DNA of 64,000 nt. It comes from CAZNOG01 sp964574635. GTDB taxonomy: Bacteria; Bacteroidota; Bacteroidia; Flavobacteriales_D; Cryomorphaceae. The translations under genes and the position numbers were made by a program. This document shows positions 9,208-18,241 of the stretch, piece after piece. The stretch lies in NCBI GenBank assembly GCA_964574635.1, contig CAZNOG010000011.1, positions 53,415-117,414 on the forward strand. Reading direction: 5' to 3'. Numbering within the stretch: position 1 is the stretch's first letter; every line of letters begins with the position of its first letter. Under the pieces are notes generated by a model, which was given only the letters and a program-made list of their open reading frames with translations, made no database searches and had not been told where the DNA came from.

Positions 9208-10875
9208 TCAGTCGCGATTCCCCGCGCGCCGGTCGTGGTCGCCGGAGCAGTCGGTGCATTCGAGCCCCGAGTTGGTCATGAGCCAGTGGTGGCCCACCAT
9301 GTCGCGGTCGTACGTGTTGGTCACATTCGGTATGTCGTATATAAATGACTTGGATGCGGGGGTGAAGTACACCACGCCGTTGAGCGGCACGCTGAGCACG
9401 TACTCGAGTCGGGGCGACCTCCATTTGGCGTCGGTCCGAAGCGAGTAGTAGGGGAAAATCTTCAGCGAGTCGCCGGTAAACCGATACCGGCCCTCGATCA
9501 TCTCCGCGTTTTCCAACGCCTGCTTCTGACTTCCGCCTCGTGACGAGCGCTCCATGCGCAGTTGAAACTCGCTTCCCCTCGGCCCGTCTTCTATGGTCAG
9601 TTGGTTTTCGCCGTACATCCGCGCGTCCATCGTATCGTCGTCCCATCCCATGGTCCTGCCGGAATAGTAAAACCGCGCGTCGTCGAATTTCACTTTCCAA
9701 GTCCGGTCGAGGTGACCGAGGTCCAGCACGTCGATCACCAACGTGTCGGCACCGGCCTCCAAGGGAGTAATCCTGTCTGTGAGCGATGCCCGTGTGGCGA
9801 AATCACGCGACGTACTGATGCCGACGGCGACGATCAAGCCCACACCCACAAAAAACACCACAAGCAGTACGATGGCCGTCAGGCCCGACAAACCGTTGTA
9901 CTTGGTCAACAGCGAGATGCCCGTAAGCAAAATGCCGATCAGCGGCACCAAGACCACGGCGACCAAGCCGATGAACAACATCCTGAGTTCCCTCGGATCG
10001 GTGGTGACGGCGCCCAACCAATGGACGAGTTGGTCATCCACGGCCGCGCCGTTTTCCCGAATGACGAAGATCGAGTCGAAGCCGAACACGGAGGCCACCA
10101 ATACGGCGAGTCCAAAGGAAGCGGCGATGATGAACACGATGCCGATGATTTTACCCAAGGCGCGACCGAGGACGCGCAACAGGTCTACCAAACCTTCGAA
10201 CAGATCGGCGAGCAGCTTGCCCAGGCGCTTCCCGAAGTTTTGCAGGTCTTTTTTGGATCCCGCGTGGCGCTTGCCGAATTCGTTCACGTCGTCGTTCACG
10301 CTTTTAAACGACTCCCTCACCTTTTTGGAAATGCTCTCCACGGTCACCGGTTCGCCGCGCATGCGCAGCTTTTCCGCGGTGGTTTTGGCTTTGGGAATGA
10401 TCAACGCCAGAATGATGTAAACCAGCGGCCCCGTGCCGTATACCAACAGCGCGATGACGAAGGCCGCGCGGAGAATCACCGGGTCCCAACCCAGGTAGGC
10501 GCTGATGCCGCTGCACACCCCGAAAATCACTTTGTCGTCCGGGTCGCGGTAGATGCGTCGGGAGGTGTTTCCACCGCCCGCCGCGCTCTCTTGCGAAGAG
10601 TCGTCATCCAAGTCGTCCATGTAATCTTCCGGACGGCCCATGATGGAGATGATTTCGTCCACGTCGCCGGGCGTGATGACTTGTTTGGAGGTGGAGATCC
10701 GCTCGTCGAATAGTTCGGCGATGCGCGCCTCGATGTCGGCGATGATCTCATCCCCGCCTTCGCGCCCCGAAAAGTAAACCTTCAAGGTGTTCAAGTACTT
10801 CTCCAATTTTTGGTAGGCTTCTTCGGCGATGTTGAAAATGCGCCCACCAATGTTGATGCTGATCGTTTTGTTCAT
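9208..10875 (-). CDS. PspC-domain membrane protein
   Basis: The 555-residue protein starts with a soluble region (MNKTISINIGGRIFNIAEEA, residues 1-100) rich in acidic residues. A PspC domain follows (RRIYRDPDDKVIFGVCSGIS...ILRAAFVIALLVYGTG, about 107-165). Three more hydrophobic segments lie near residues 235-260, 300-330 and 335-360. Residues 370-555 form a soluble, beta-rich tail with no visible catalytic motif. PspC proteins act at the inner membrane in envelope-stress sensing. The start codon overlaps the PadR stop by four bases (ATGA), so the two are translationally coupled. This PadR-PspC pairing is common in Bacteroidota and suggests the operon is autoregulated by PadR. Confidence 0.9.
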   Translation of the reverse strand: MNKTISINIGGRIFNIAEEAYQKLEKYLNTLKVYFSGREGGDEIIADIEARIAELFDERISTSKQVITPGDVDEIISIMGRPEDYMDDLDDDSSQESAAGGGNTSRRIYRDPDDKVIFGVCSGISAYLGWDPVILRAAFVIALLVYGTGPLVYIILALIIPKAKTTAEKLRMRGEPVTVESISKKVRESFKSVNDDVNEFGKRHAGSKKDLQNFGKRLGKLLADLFEGLVDLLRVLGRALGKIIGIVFIIAASFGLAVLVASVFGFDSIFVIRENGAAVDDQLVHWLGAVTTDPRELRMLFIGLVAVVLVPLIGILLTGISLLTKYNGLSGLTAIVLLVVFFVGVGLIVAVGISTSRDFATRASLTDRITPLEAGADTLVIDVLDLGHLDRTWKVKFDDARFYYSGRTMGWDDDTMDARMYGENQLTIEDGPRGSEFQLRMERSSRGGSQKQALENAEMIEGRYRFTGDSLKIFPYYSLRTDAKWRSPRLEYVLSVPLNGVVYFTPASKSFIYDIPNVTNTYDRDMVGHHWLMTNSGLECTDCSGDHDRRAGNRD

Positions 10876-11207
10876 TTCGTGTGGTTCTTGGAGGTTTCGT
10901 TAACTGATTCGACCAATTCATTCCAAGTCAGCCGCAGTTCGGCCAGAAATGAATTGCCTTTTTTGGTGAGACTGTAGTATTTGCGCGGTGGTCCCGAGGG
11001 CGATTCCTGCCAGCGGTAGTCGAGCAATCCCGCATTTTTCAGCCTTGTGAGCAAGGGGTAGAGCGTGCCTTCCACCACGATGAGCCGCGCTTTTTTCAGC
11101 GATTCGATGATGTCGGAAGGGTACATTTCCCGCGACTGCAGCAGTTGCAGAACCACGAATTCCAGCACGCCTTTGCGCATTTGGGCTTTTGAGTTTTCTA
11201 TTTTCAT
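10872..11207 (-). CDS. PadR-family transcriptional regulator
   Basis: The 111-residue winged-helix protein begins MKIENSKAQMRKGVLEFVVL, the standard N-terminus of small PadR proteins. It contains the wing segment EGTLYPLLTRLKNAGLLDYR and SGPPRKYYSLTKKGNSFL. In-frame ATGs at 11243 and 11297 are less likely; the latter lies inside the promoter/operator region. PadR proteins are usually dimeric repressors of the operon they head. Here the partner is the PspC gene, overlapped by four bases. The effector is unknown. Inverted repeats at 11286-11330 are the obvious operator candidates. Confidence 0.92.
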   Translation of the reverse strand: MKIENSKAQMRKGVLEFVVLQLLQSREMYPSDIIESLKKARLIVVEGTLYPLLTRLKNAGLLDYRWQESPSGPPRKYYSLTKKGNSFLAELRLTWNELVESVNETSKNHTK

Positions 11208-11265
11208 GTCCGTCACTTCTGTTCGTACGTCACGGGATTCCATGGTCTTACCCGATCTGACGCAG

Positions 11266-11330
11266 CAAAGATAATTCAGCGATATAGTACTATGCAAGAC
11301 AAAGTACTAAAAAATTGCCGGTACTTTGTC
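11266..11330 (-). promoter_or_regulatory. padR-pspC promoter with inverted-repeat operator
   Basis: On the minus strand TATCTTTG (11273-11266) matches the Bacteroidota -7 box, and TTG about 21 bases further upstream could serve as -33. Overlapping and upstream lie AGTACT at 11286-11291 and 11303-11308, and a perfect 10-bp inverted repeat GACAAAGTAC (11298-11307) / GTACTTTGTC (11321-11330). Repeats placed across and just behind the -33 region are what an autorepressor site would look like. Confidence 0.65.
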
Positions 11331-11531
11331 GAACGGTTACCCGAATGGATGGACGGCAATCCGAAACGTCGAAGGGAGCAGAGGGAAATTCACCTCAAAA
11401 TGTCTTAATCCCAACTCCTGATTATTTAAGGTGTCGTGGGTCGGTTTTTGGTGCGTACCGGAACTCGCATGCCCCGTGAGGGTGTCGCAGCGATTGCAAA
11501 CGGCTGTACATTTCCATCTCACTTTCTCGTC

Positions 11532-11664
11532 GGTACCGGTCTTCGCGCTGTATTCCACTCAGGCGCCGCGGGGTGATCGGCGGGAGGACGGGCTTCCAAG
11601 GTCGCCGTCCTCCCCCTCGTTCACCCACGCGGCCCCTTTCGTGGGGATGTCGCGCTGCGCCCTC
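11532..11664 (-). repeat. Structured intergenic element, copy C
   Basis: On the minus strand it contains box 1 (GAGGGCGCAGCGCGACATCC from 11664), box 2 (GCGACCTTGGAAGC, 11605-11592) and box 3 (AATACAGCGCGAAGACCGG from 11554). The centre is a hairpin: GGGAGGACGG (11582-11591) pairs with CCGTCCTCCC (11605-11614), GGGTGA (11571-11576) with TCACCC (11621-11626), and GCCGCG (11565-11570) with CGCGGC (11628-11633). The 13-base loop is the conserved box 2. The rest of the 11298-11755 gap holds the padR promoter and a possible -7 box (TAGCTTTA, 11718-11725) for the peptidase gene. Confidence 0.7.
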
Positions 11665-11755
11665 GCACAATCGCGATTTTTCCTTCATCCAGGGTTTACT
11701 TTTTCAACTTCATTCGATAGCTTTACATACACCGTCATTTTAACCAATCCACCAT

Positions 11756-13213
11756 ATGAAATCCAACCTTTACTCCCTCCTCGCTTGCCTCGGGCTGTTC
11801 GCCGCGGCCTTGCCCACCACGGGGCAAAACCTGAAAACCTTCGTCGGTACGGAAGAGCACCAAGAAGTGCGCACCGCGCGCGAAGCTCTTTCTCCCGTAC
11901 ACCTCACTGCCGTATCTCCCGAGCCCGGACCCTGCATCACCGACGACATCCGGGAGGAGGTTCGCCTTCGCATCCGGCAAAACAAAGCCACCATCCTCAC
12001 CGGAAATCCCCACGCCTTCGATCGGGCCAAAGACGGGGAGGTGAAATTCGTCAGTCCCATCCGCCCCAAAGCGGGTTTCGACGACTACGGCTACCACACG
12101 ATCAATTTTTTGGTCGATCACAATCCCTCGTACAACCAACACACAGATTATTTCTGCGGCAGCCGGTCTTACGATTGGCAGGGGGGCAATCACGAAGGCG
12201 TCGATTTTATTCTCTGGCCCTACCCCTGGAAATACATGCAGGAAGAGGTCATGGAGATCGTGGCCGCCGCATCGGGAACGATCGTCGACAAACGCGATGG
12301 AAATTTCGACATGAGCTGCCTCAACAACGGAAACCCGAATTGGAACGGCGTGGTCATCGAACACACGGATGGTTCTCAAGCGTGGTACTGGCATTTTAAA
12401 AGCGGGGCGATCACCGACAAGGAAGTGGGTCAAACGGTGGAAGCCGGCGAGTACTTGGGTGCCGCGGGCAGCTCGGGCAGCAGCAACTGGCCTCACCTGC
12501 ATTTTGAAGTGTACGATTCCGCCGGCGAATTGGTCGATCCTTTCGAAGGGCCGTGCAACGACATGAACGAAGAGGGGTGGTGGCTGGAGCAAGAACCGTA
12601 CAATGTGCCCACGATCAACCGCATTTCAACACACTATACCACGGCCTTCTCGGGGCAGTGCGGGCAAATCGAGACCACGTACGAGGAAGTGGACTTCTTC
12701 CCGGGCGATAGTATGGTCTTTAGGCTTTTTTACCGCGATCTCGAAACAGGGGCTCCAACGCACATCAAGATGACTTCTCCCAGCGGTGCGGTGTATTACG
12801 ATTGGGTGTTTACAAGCCCTTGGGATCATTACGCCACGGCCGTCGCCTATTGGCCTTTCGTTCTCCTCCCCGGGTGGACGTTGGGCACCTATGAAATGAG
12901 CGCCACTTTCGGAGGCAATACGTACATCACGACCTTCAACCTCTTGGATCCTCTCTCGGTGGATGATGCGGAATCACTCTCTCTCACCTTGGTGCCGAAT
13001 CCCGCGTCGGAATTGCTCCGCGTTTCGGGTTTGGGTGCCGGTGGCGGCGGTTATGCGATTACCGACATTACCGGCCGGAGGTTGGCTTCGGGAAAATTCC
13101 AAGGAGGTTCGCCGCTGACCGTAAACGTGGCCTCTTTTGCGCCGGGGGTGTATTTCTTCGTGTGCGAAGGCGAGGGGAATACGGAAGTCAGACGGTTTGT
13201 CGTAAATCGTTGA
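11756..13213 (+). CDS. Secreted M23-family metallopeptidase with T9SS sorting domain
   Basis: The 485-residue protein has a signal peptide (MKSNLYSLLACLGLFAAALP...TGQN). Its LytM/M23 domain spans about residues 100-265. The zinc-binding pattern is visible as NHEGVDF (HxxxD), WYWHFKSG and NWPHLHFEVYD (HxH). M23 enzymes are zinc endopeptidases that usually cut peptidoglycan cross-bridges. A middle region (about 280-400) has no recognised fold. The final 80 residues are a T9SS type A domain (LVPNPASELLRVSGLG...GVYFFVCEGEGNTEVRRFVVNR), so the enzyme probably acts outside the cell, perhaps on other bacteria or on the cell's own wall at the surface. It appears monocistronic. Confidence 0.9.
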   Translation: MKSNLYSLLACLGLFAAALPTTGQNLKTFVGTEEHQEVRTAREALSPVHLTAVSPEPGPCITDDIREEVRLRIRQNKATILTGNPHAFDRAKDGEVKFVSPIRPKAGFDDYGYHTINFLVDHNPSYNQHTDYFCGSRSYDWQGGNHEGVDFILWPYPWKYMQEEVMEIVAAASGTIVDKRDGNFDMSCLNNGNPNWNGVVIEHTDGSQAWYWHFKSGAITDKEVGQTVEAGEYLGAAGSSGSSNWPHLHFEVYDSAGELVDPFEGPCNDMNEEGWWLEQEPYNVPTINRISTHYTTAFSGQCGQIETTYEEVDFFPGDSMVFRLFYRDLETGAPTHIKMTSPSGAVYYDWVFTSPWDHYATAVAYWPFVLLPGWTLGTYEMSATFGGNTYITTFNLLDPLSVDDAESLSLTLVPNPASELLRVSGLGAGGGGYAITDITGRRLASGKFQGGSPLTVNVASFAPGVYFFVCEGEGNTEVRRFVVNR

Positions 13214-13284
13214 GGACGTATATAGAAACGATGTATTGGGATTTCACTCAACCCTCCGTCCGGGCGGGATTTCACCCGGTTGAC

Positions 13285-13302
13285 TTACACCCACAAAAAC
13301 CC
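13285..13302 (-). repeat. Dispersed 18-bp motif, copy 2
   Basis: TTACACCCACAAAAACCC on the plus strand is the complement of GGGTTTTTGTGGGTGTAA, one base from copy 3. It lies between the convergent peptidase and OmpA genes. CGGGATTTCACCCGG immediately upstream resembles the hairpin sequence found 35 bases from copy 1. No other feature was seen in this gap. Confidence 0.55.
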
Positions 13303-13328
13303 AAAAAAACGCCTGATCGATTCACCCC

Positions 13329-15380
13329 TCAAAGGCGGGTGATGCGGAATTCCGTACGCCGGTTCAACGCGCGGTTTTCTTCGCTGTCGTTGGGCGCTAC
13401 GGGCCGGGTTTGGCCGAAGCCTTCGAACTTCATGCGCCGTGGATCCACGCCAACGTCCTGCAGGTACCCGAAAACTTCGAAGGCGCGGTCTTTGCTCAAA
13501 ATCAGGTTGCTGTGCGCGTTGCCCACGTTGTCGGTGTGCCCCTCGATGACGATTTGTACCCTGGGGTTTTCTTTGAGGTACTCCGCGAAATCGTCCAGTA
13601 CGCGCTTCGACGCCTCGTCGATTTGGGAAGAGGCCGTGGCGAAACGGATGTCGTTCATGCGGTAGGCTTTGCCCTCCTCCACCTGCTCGAGTTCCATGGC
13701 GAGGTCTACCACGGCTTCGGCCGTGTCGGCGAGGGTGAACACCCTGGAATTGAATGCGATGGTGGACGAATCGCTCTTGACGCTCATCACGATGTCTTCG
13801 CCCCGGTGCAAGTTCAATACGGCCGAATAGGAACCGTCGTACCGATCGACTTCCACCTCCTCGACGGTTTTGGACTCTGCGTACTTCAGCTCGATGCGGG
13901 CGTCGGGAATGACCTCGCCCGTTGAGTCTTTGATGTCGCCTTTTACGATGAGCACCTTTTCCGGGCGCGCGCCTTCCGGCATTTCGAAGCGAAAAAGATC
14001 CAATCCCCGCGCCGCGGCCACGTTGGACGAAGCGAAAAACGCGTGTTTTCCATCGGTGCTCACCACCAATCCGTGCTCATCCTGAGGAGAATTGATGGGG
14101 TAGCCGATGTTTTCGGGCTCCGACCAATTGCCGTCGTCGTCTTGTTTGCTGAAGTAGATGTCGTACCCGCCCGCTCCCGGCCGCCCGTTGCTGGAGAAGT
14201 ACATGGTGCGGCTGTCGACGTGCAGAAACGGGCTTTTGTCGTTGCCGGCGGAATTGATGTGTCCGTCGAGGGGACGGGCCTGCGACCACCGGCCGTCGGC
14301 ACCGCGCTCCGTGAAATAAATGTCGATGGTGGGATTGCCGTCTTTGTCGGGAGTGGTGCCTTTGCGGATGGTGGCGAAGTACAGCGTGTTTCCATCGGCC
14401 GACAGGGTGGGTTGGGCCTCCCAACCGTCGGGGGTGTTGACGGCGTCGCCGAGGTTTTCGAGCCCCGACCAGCGGTAGTGCACTTCGCCGTTTTGGTCGA
14501 CGGTGCGTTCGTACCTCGTGACGTAAATGTCGCAGTTGTTGTAGTTCACCGCGGTGACTTTGCAGACGGTGACGAACATTTCGCGGTTGTTGAGGGAAAT
14601 GGACACCCCGCCGTAGTTGTCGCCGACGTTGAAGGGTGGGGGTAAGGGTTCGGGGTTCACGAATTCGCCCGTGCGGGGATCTTTTCCCGCTTGCATGAAG
14701 CGCTCCACCGTCCGTGTGAAAAGGTCGCCCTTGGCTTTTTCCTTGGATTGCCTGGTGAAGAACAGCAGCTCGTTGTCGGGGTTGAGCATGGGCAGGTATT
14801 CATCGGCCTCCGTGTTGACGTGCACCAAGGATTTGGGGTTGTAGGGCACGGGGTTCGCGTAAAAATTGACGTAAAACTGAACCTCGGGCAGCACGGATTG
14901 CACGTCTTCGAGTTTGGTTTCGTGATCCCTCGACTTGTGCTCGGTATCGCCCTTTACGAAGGCTTCGAAGCTGCTTTTGGCCACTTCGTACTCCTGGTTT
15001 GCGTACGCGATGATGCCGGTGTAGTAGTACGCGTCGGCGTGGTAATTCGGGCACGTGCGTACGAGGTTGCGGAAATCGGCGTAGGCCCGGCTGTAGTCGC
15101 CCGTCCTCTCGGCCGCGAGTTGGTATTCCGCCCGGGCTTTGGTGAGCATGCACTCGGCGCAATAGGGTTCCATCCCGACGCTTTGGCGGAGCAGATCGAT
15201 GCGCTCGCTCAGGGCGCCACCCCGGGAAGAAGTGGCCCGCTCGAGAAGTTTGGCGGTTTTTTTACTCCGGGGTGCACCGCAATTGTCTTGGGCAAAAGAC
15301 ACGCCAACCCCGCTTCCGAAGAGGAAGAAGGCCAAGAGCAGGCCGGCCAAGTGCAGGGATGTGTTGCGCCTCGGTGCCAT
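13329..15380 (-). CDS. OmpA-family protein with TPR-like, PD40 propeller and regulatory-like domains
   Basis: The 683-residue envelope protein has a signal peptide ending ...VGVSFAQ, with no lipobox. An N-terminal helical, TPR-like part spans about residues 35-160. PD40/WD40-like blades follow at about 195-455 (GWEAQPTLSADGNTLYFATI, KSPFLHVDSRTMYFSSNGRP, HGLVVSTDGKHAFFAS). A carboxypeptidase-regulatory-like beta domain covers about 470-555. The C-terminus is an OmpA peptidoglycan-binding domain (IEGHTDNVGNAHSNLILSKD...NRRTEFRITRL). The order TPR-PD40-CRD-OmpA matches PorE of the type IX secretion system and related paralogues; Bacteroidota carry many such proteins, so a T9SS role is only possible. 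It follows the AsmA gene by three bases and is surely cotranscribed. Confidence 0.88.
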   Translation of the reverse strand: MAPRRNTSLHLAGLLLAFFLFGSGVGVSFAQDNCGAPRSKKTAKLLERATSSRGGALSERIDLLRQSVGMEPYCAECMLTKARAEYQLAAERTGDYSRAYADFRNLVRTCPNYHADAYYYTGIIAYANQEYEVAKSSFEAFVKGDTEHKSRDHETKLEDVQSVLPEVQFYVNFYANPVPYNPKSLVHVNTEADEYLPMLNPDNELLFFTRQSKEKAKGDLFTRTVERFMQAGKDPRTGEFVNPEPLPPPFNVGDNYGGVSISLNNREMFVTVCKVTAVNYNNCDIYVTRYERTVDQNGEVHYRWSGLENLGDAVNTPDGWEAQPTLSADGNTLYFATIRKGTTPDKDGNPTIDIYFTERGADGRWSQARPLDGHINSAGNDKSPFLHVDSRTMYFSSNGRPGAGGYDIYFSKQDDDGNWSEPENIGYPINSPQDEHGLVVSTDGKHAFFASSNVAAARGLDLFRFEMPEGARPEKVLIVKGDIKDSTGEVIPDARIELKYAESKTVEEVEVDRYDGSYSAVLNLHRGEDIVMSVKSDSSTIAFNSRVFTLADTAEAVVDLAMELEQVEEGKAYRMNDIRFATASSQIDEASKRVLDDFAEYLKENPRVQIVIEGHTDNVGNAHSNLILSKDRAFEVFGYLQDVGVDPRRMKFEGFGQTRPVAPNDSEENRALNRRTEFRITRL

Positions 15381-15383
15381 GGA

Positions 15384-18176
15384 TCAATCTTCTAATTTGG
15401 AAGCTTCTTCCCTGGCGGCCTTCATGATGTTGTCGGCTTGTTGCCGCGCTTCTTTTACCAAATTGTTGGCCTGTTTGTCGGCTTCGTCACGGATTTTGTC
15501 GGCTGCGATTTTCGCCCCGGCTTTCGCCAGTGGATTCTTCGCGTCGTCCTCGAGTTTCTTGGCTTGCTTTTCCGCTTCGTCCCGCAGTTTTTGCCCCGCT
15601 TTTTGGGCTTCGGCCACCAATTTGTCGGCGCGTTTTTGGGCTTCCTCGAGCAACTCCTGCGCTTTTTCCGACGCCTTCTCCTTGGCCTTGTCTATCTCCT
15701 CGTCGATTTTATCCGTGATGGCGTCCTTCACTTGGTCTTTCACCGAACCTTCCATGCCCGCGAATTGTGGGCTGATGTTCGGGTCGTAGAGATCGCCGTG
15801 GATGCGGACGTTCATGCGTATGAACTCGCCCAAGGACATGCTCCCGCCGAGGAAGGCGTTGGCTCCCGACAGCAACCCCGCGGCGAATTGGTTGAACTCT
15901 TTCCCCAAGGCGTCGGAGGGGATTTTCAGCGCCATGGTGTAGTCGATGGTTTCTTCGAAGGATGTGTGCCCGGAAATGGTCGCGTCGATGCGCCCGATCT
16001 TCACGTCGAAGGGTTCGGTAAAGACTTTTCCCCCTTCGATCACCACGGTGGCGTCGATGTCTTTCATTTCCTGTCTGGCCAAGTCGGGTGCCATCAAGGT
16101 TTTCGAGAGTTTTTGGAGGAAATCCCCGCCTTCCAACACGACGTTTTCGCTCCTGAGATTTCCACCCCCTTCCATGGTTTCGTATACGGGGGTCATGGTG
16201 GCATCCAAATCGGATTTCAAATCGAAATCGAGGCTGATTTTTCCCGTGGCGTATTTGGCGATGGGCGCCATTTTTTGGATGGTTTCAAAGGAATCATACG
16301 TGCGCTTGATGGCGATGTCGTTGGCGGCGAAACCGAAATCGATGGAGGGCCTGGTTTCGTTTTTCGTGTTGTATTCGCCGTTCAGGTTGACGTTCCCTCC
16401 CAGGGTGTTGAAGTTGAGCTTGTCGAGCCGTGCGGCGGCGTTTTTGATTTCGACCTTTCCGGTGAGAGCGTTGATCACCAAGTCGTCGTACAGAATTTCA
16501 TCCACGCGGGCGTTCAGGGTGAGGTCGAGGTTGTCGGGAACGGTGATCACCTCCATGGCGGCGGTGTCGGCCGGGGCTTCTTCGGTTTCGTCTTCGGTCG
16601 ATTCGCCCATGAATTCCCCCGCGTCGATGCGATCGGCGTAGAAGTTGAACTCTCCTTGCAGGGTGGTGTCGCTGAGTGCGTAGGCCACGTAATTCGACAG
16701 AAAACCGTCGAGTTCCATGTTCGAACCGCCGTAATTGAGTTTTACGGTTTCCACGTCGAGTTTTTCGGGTGAGAACGCCACTCGGGCTTCGGGAATTTTT
16801 ACATCCATTTCACCGTCGGCGTAGGCAAAAGAGGTCATGGCCGCCGATCCCCCGGCTTGGAATTCGTTGAACCGCTGGTTTTCTATGGCGCTCAGCGCAC
16901 CGTTTAGGAAGAAGTCCGCGGTGAGGTTGCCCTCCAAGGAAAATTGCTCTTCCATGGGAATGACGTCCTTGAAGTCGGCGAAGCGGATGTTGGCCTTCAC
17001 TTTCGTATCGATGTGGGGGTCTACCATGGCGTTTCTCAAGCTGAGGGAGACGTCGACCGCGTTGGCTCCCCCGCCGGACCCACCGATTTCAAGATGGAAT
17101 CGGGGCACGTCGACGGTAAGGTCGTTCATGTCGCGTCCACCTTGTGTGGCCACCGCGGCCTGCACGTGGATGTTTTCGATGTTTTTGGGCAGGTCGGGGT
17201 ATTGGATTCTACCGTCGGCGATGCGGAGATCGATGCCGAATCCGGGCATCGATTCGTCGTTGTAGGTACCGCGCACGAAACCTTCGAAGGCCACGTCGCC
17301 GGAGGCGGTGACGTCGTCCAAATCTTCCGTGAAAACCGCCGGAACCAGGCTCATGATCGCGCGCAGATCCGACTCGAGCAAGGCATAGGTGATATCCATG
17401 TCGATGTCGTCTTCCGGCATTGCGAGCCACCCGTCGAACTTCAGCGAGAGTTGGGCCAGGTCCAATCGATTTTCCTTGAAGGTGAACTTCATGGAGTCGA
17501 GGTTGATGGCGATCTCGGCGTCGAGATAGGCGGGGCGTCCGGCGAGGTAGTGGATACCGTCGTACACCGCGGTGACGGCTTCGATTTTCGATTCTGTCAC
17601 GAGGGTGAACACGTTCTTCGAAAAGTCCCCCACGCCTTTGTGGTTCAGTTTTTCAAGTACCAGGGTCATGGGCAGGGTGGCGTCGTCGTATACGAAGTGG
17701 CCCTCGTGGATGGAGTATTGTTCGATATCGAGCGCCATGGACGATTCTTCGCTCGCTTCGGCCGGTTCCGCTTCCCCGTCGTCTATGGTGATGTCGTAGT
17801 TGGCCGCGCCGTCTTCAAGCACTTTTATCAGCACCCTCGGTTTGTTGAGGTCGATTTTTTTCACGCGGATATTGTCTCCCTTTATCACCGTCATGATGTC
17901 CACGACCAGAGAGAGCTTGTCCATGGAAGCCAGGGTGTCGCCTTCGAATTCTTCCACACCGGCGATGCTCAGGTGTTCAATGCCCACGGCCAAATTGGGG
18001 AAATTTCGGATGAGGGAAAGGTTGACGTCCTCGAATTCCACCTTGGCGCGGATGCTTTTATTGGCTTCCGTTTTGATGATTTCGATGATCTTGCCCTTGA
18101 ATGCGAAGGGGAGGATGAGCAGGATCAGGAACAACACCACCAAAGTGATAACGAGAATTTTGAGGAATTTTTTCAT
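15384..18176 (-). CDS. AsmA-family protein with long coiled-coil C-terminus
   Basis: The 930-residue protein starts with a membrane anchor (MKKFLKILVITLVVLFLILL...PFAF). AsmA-like beta-rich repeats follow: SIRAKVEFEDVNLSLIRNFP near residue 45 and ATGKISLDFDLKSDLDATMT near 640. AsmA proteins span the periplasm and are implicated in phospholipid traffic and outer-membrane homeostasis. The last 120 residues or so are unusual: an Ala/Lys/Glu/Asp-rich, probably coiled-coil tail (KASEKAQELLEEAQKRADKL, QAEKQ-type heptads to KAAREEASKLED). It is followed after three bases by the OmpA-family gene, suggesting a joint envelope function. Confidence 0.88.
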   Translation of the reverse strand: MKKFLKILVITLVVLFLILLILPFAFKGKIIEIIKTEANKSIRAKVEFEDVNLSLIRNFPNLAVGIEHLSIAGVEEFEGDTLASMDKLSLVVDIMTVIKGDNIRVKKIDLNKPRVLIKVLEDGAANYDITIDDGEAEPAEASEESSMALDIEQYSIHEGHFVYDDATLPMTLVLEKLNHKGVGDFSKNVFTLVTESKIEAVTAVYDGIHYLAGRPAYLDAEIAINLDSMKFTFKENRLDLAQLSLKFDGWLAMPEDDIDMDITYALLESDLRAIMSLVPAVFTEDLDDVTASGDVAFEGFVRGTYNDESMPGFGIDLRIADGRIQYPDLPKNIENIHVQAAVATQGGRDMNDLTVDVPRFHLEIGGSGGGANAVDVSLSLRNAMVDPHIDTKVKANIRFADFKDVIPMEEQFSLEGNLTADFFLNGALSAIENQRFNEFQAGGSAAMTSFAYADGEMDVKIPEARVAFSPEKLDVETVKLNYGGSNMELDGFLSNYVAYALSDTTLQGEFNFYADRIDAGEFMGESTEDETEEAPADTAAMEVITVPDNLDLTLNARVDEILYDDLVINALTGKVEIKNAAARLDKLNFNTLGGNVNLNGEYNTKNETRPSIDFGFAANDIAIKRTYDSFETIQKMAPIAKYATGKISLDFDLKSDLDATMTPVYETMEGGGNLRSENVVLEGGDFLQKLSKTLMAPDLARQEMKDIDATVVIEGGKVFTEPFDVKIGRIDATISGHTSFEETIDYTMALKIPSDALGKEFNQFAAGLLSGANAFLGGSMSLGEFIRMNVRIHGDLYDPNISPQFAGMEGSVKDQVKDAITDKIDEEIDKAKEKASEKAQELLEEAQKRADKLVAEAQKAGQKLRDEAEKQAKKLEDDAKNPLAKAGAKIAADKIRDEADKQANNLVKEARQQADNIMKAAREEASKLED

Positions 18177-18241
18177 GGCTTCCTTTAATTAAATAGGGTG
18201 CAGGTTTTTGGTATACCGCAAGGTACGAAAGTCGTTGCGAC

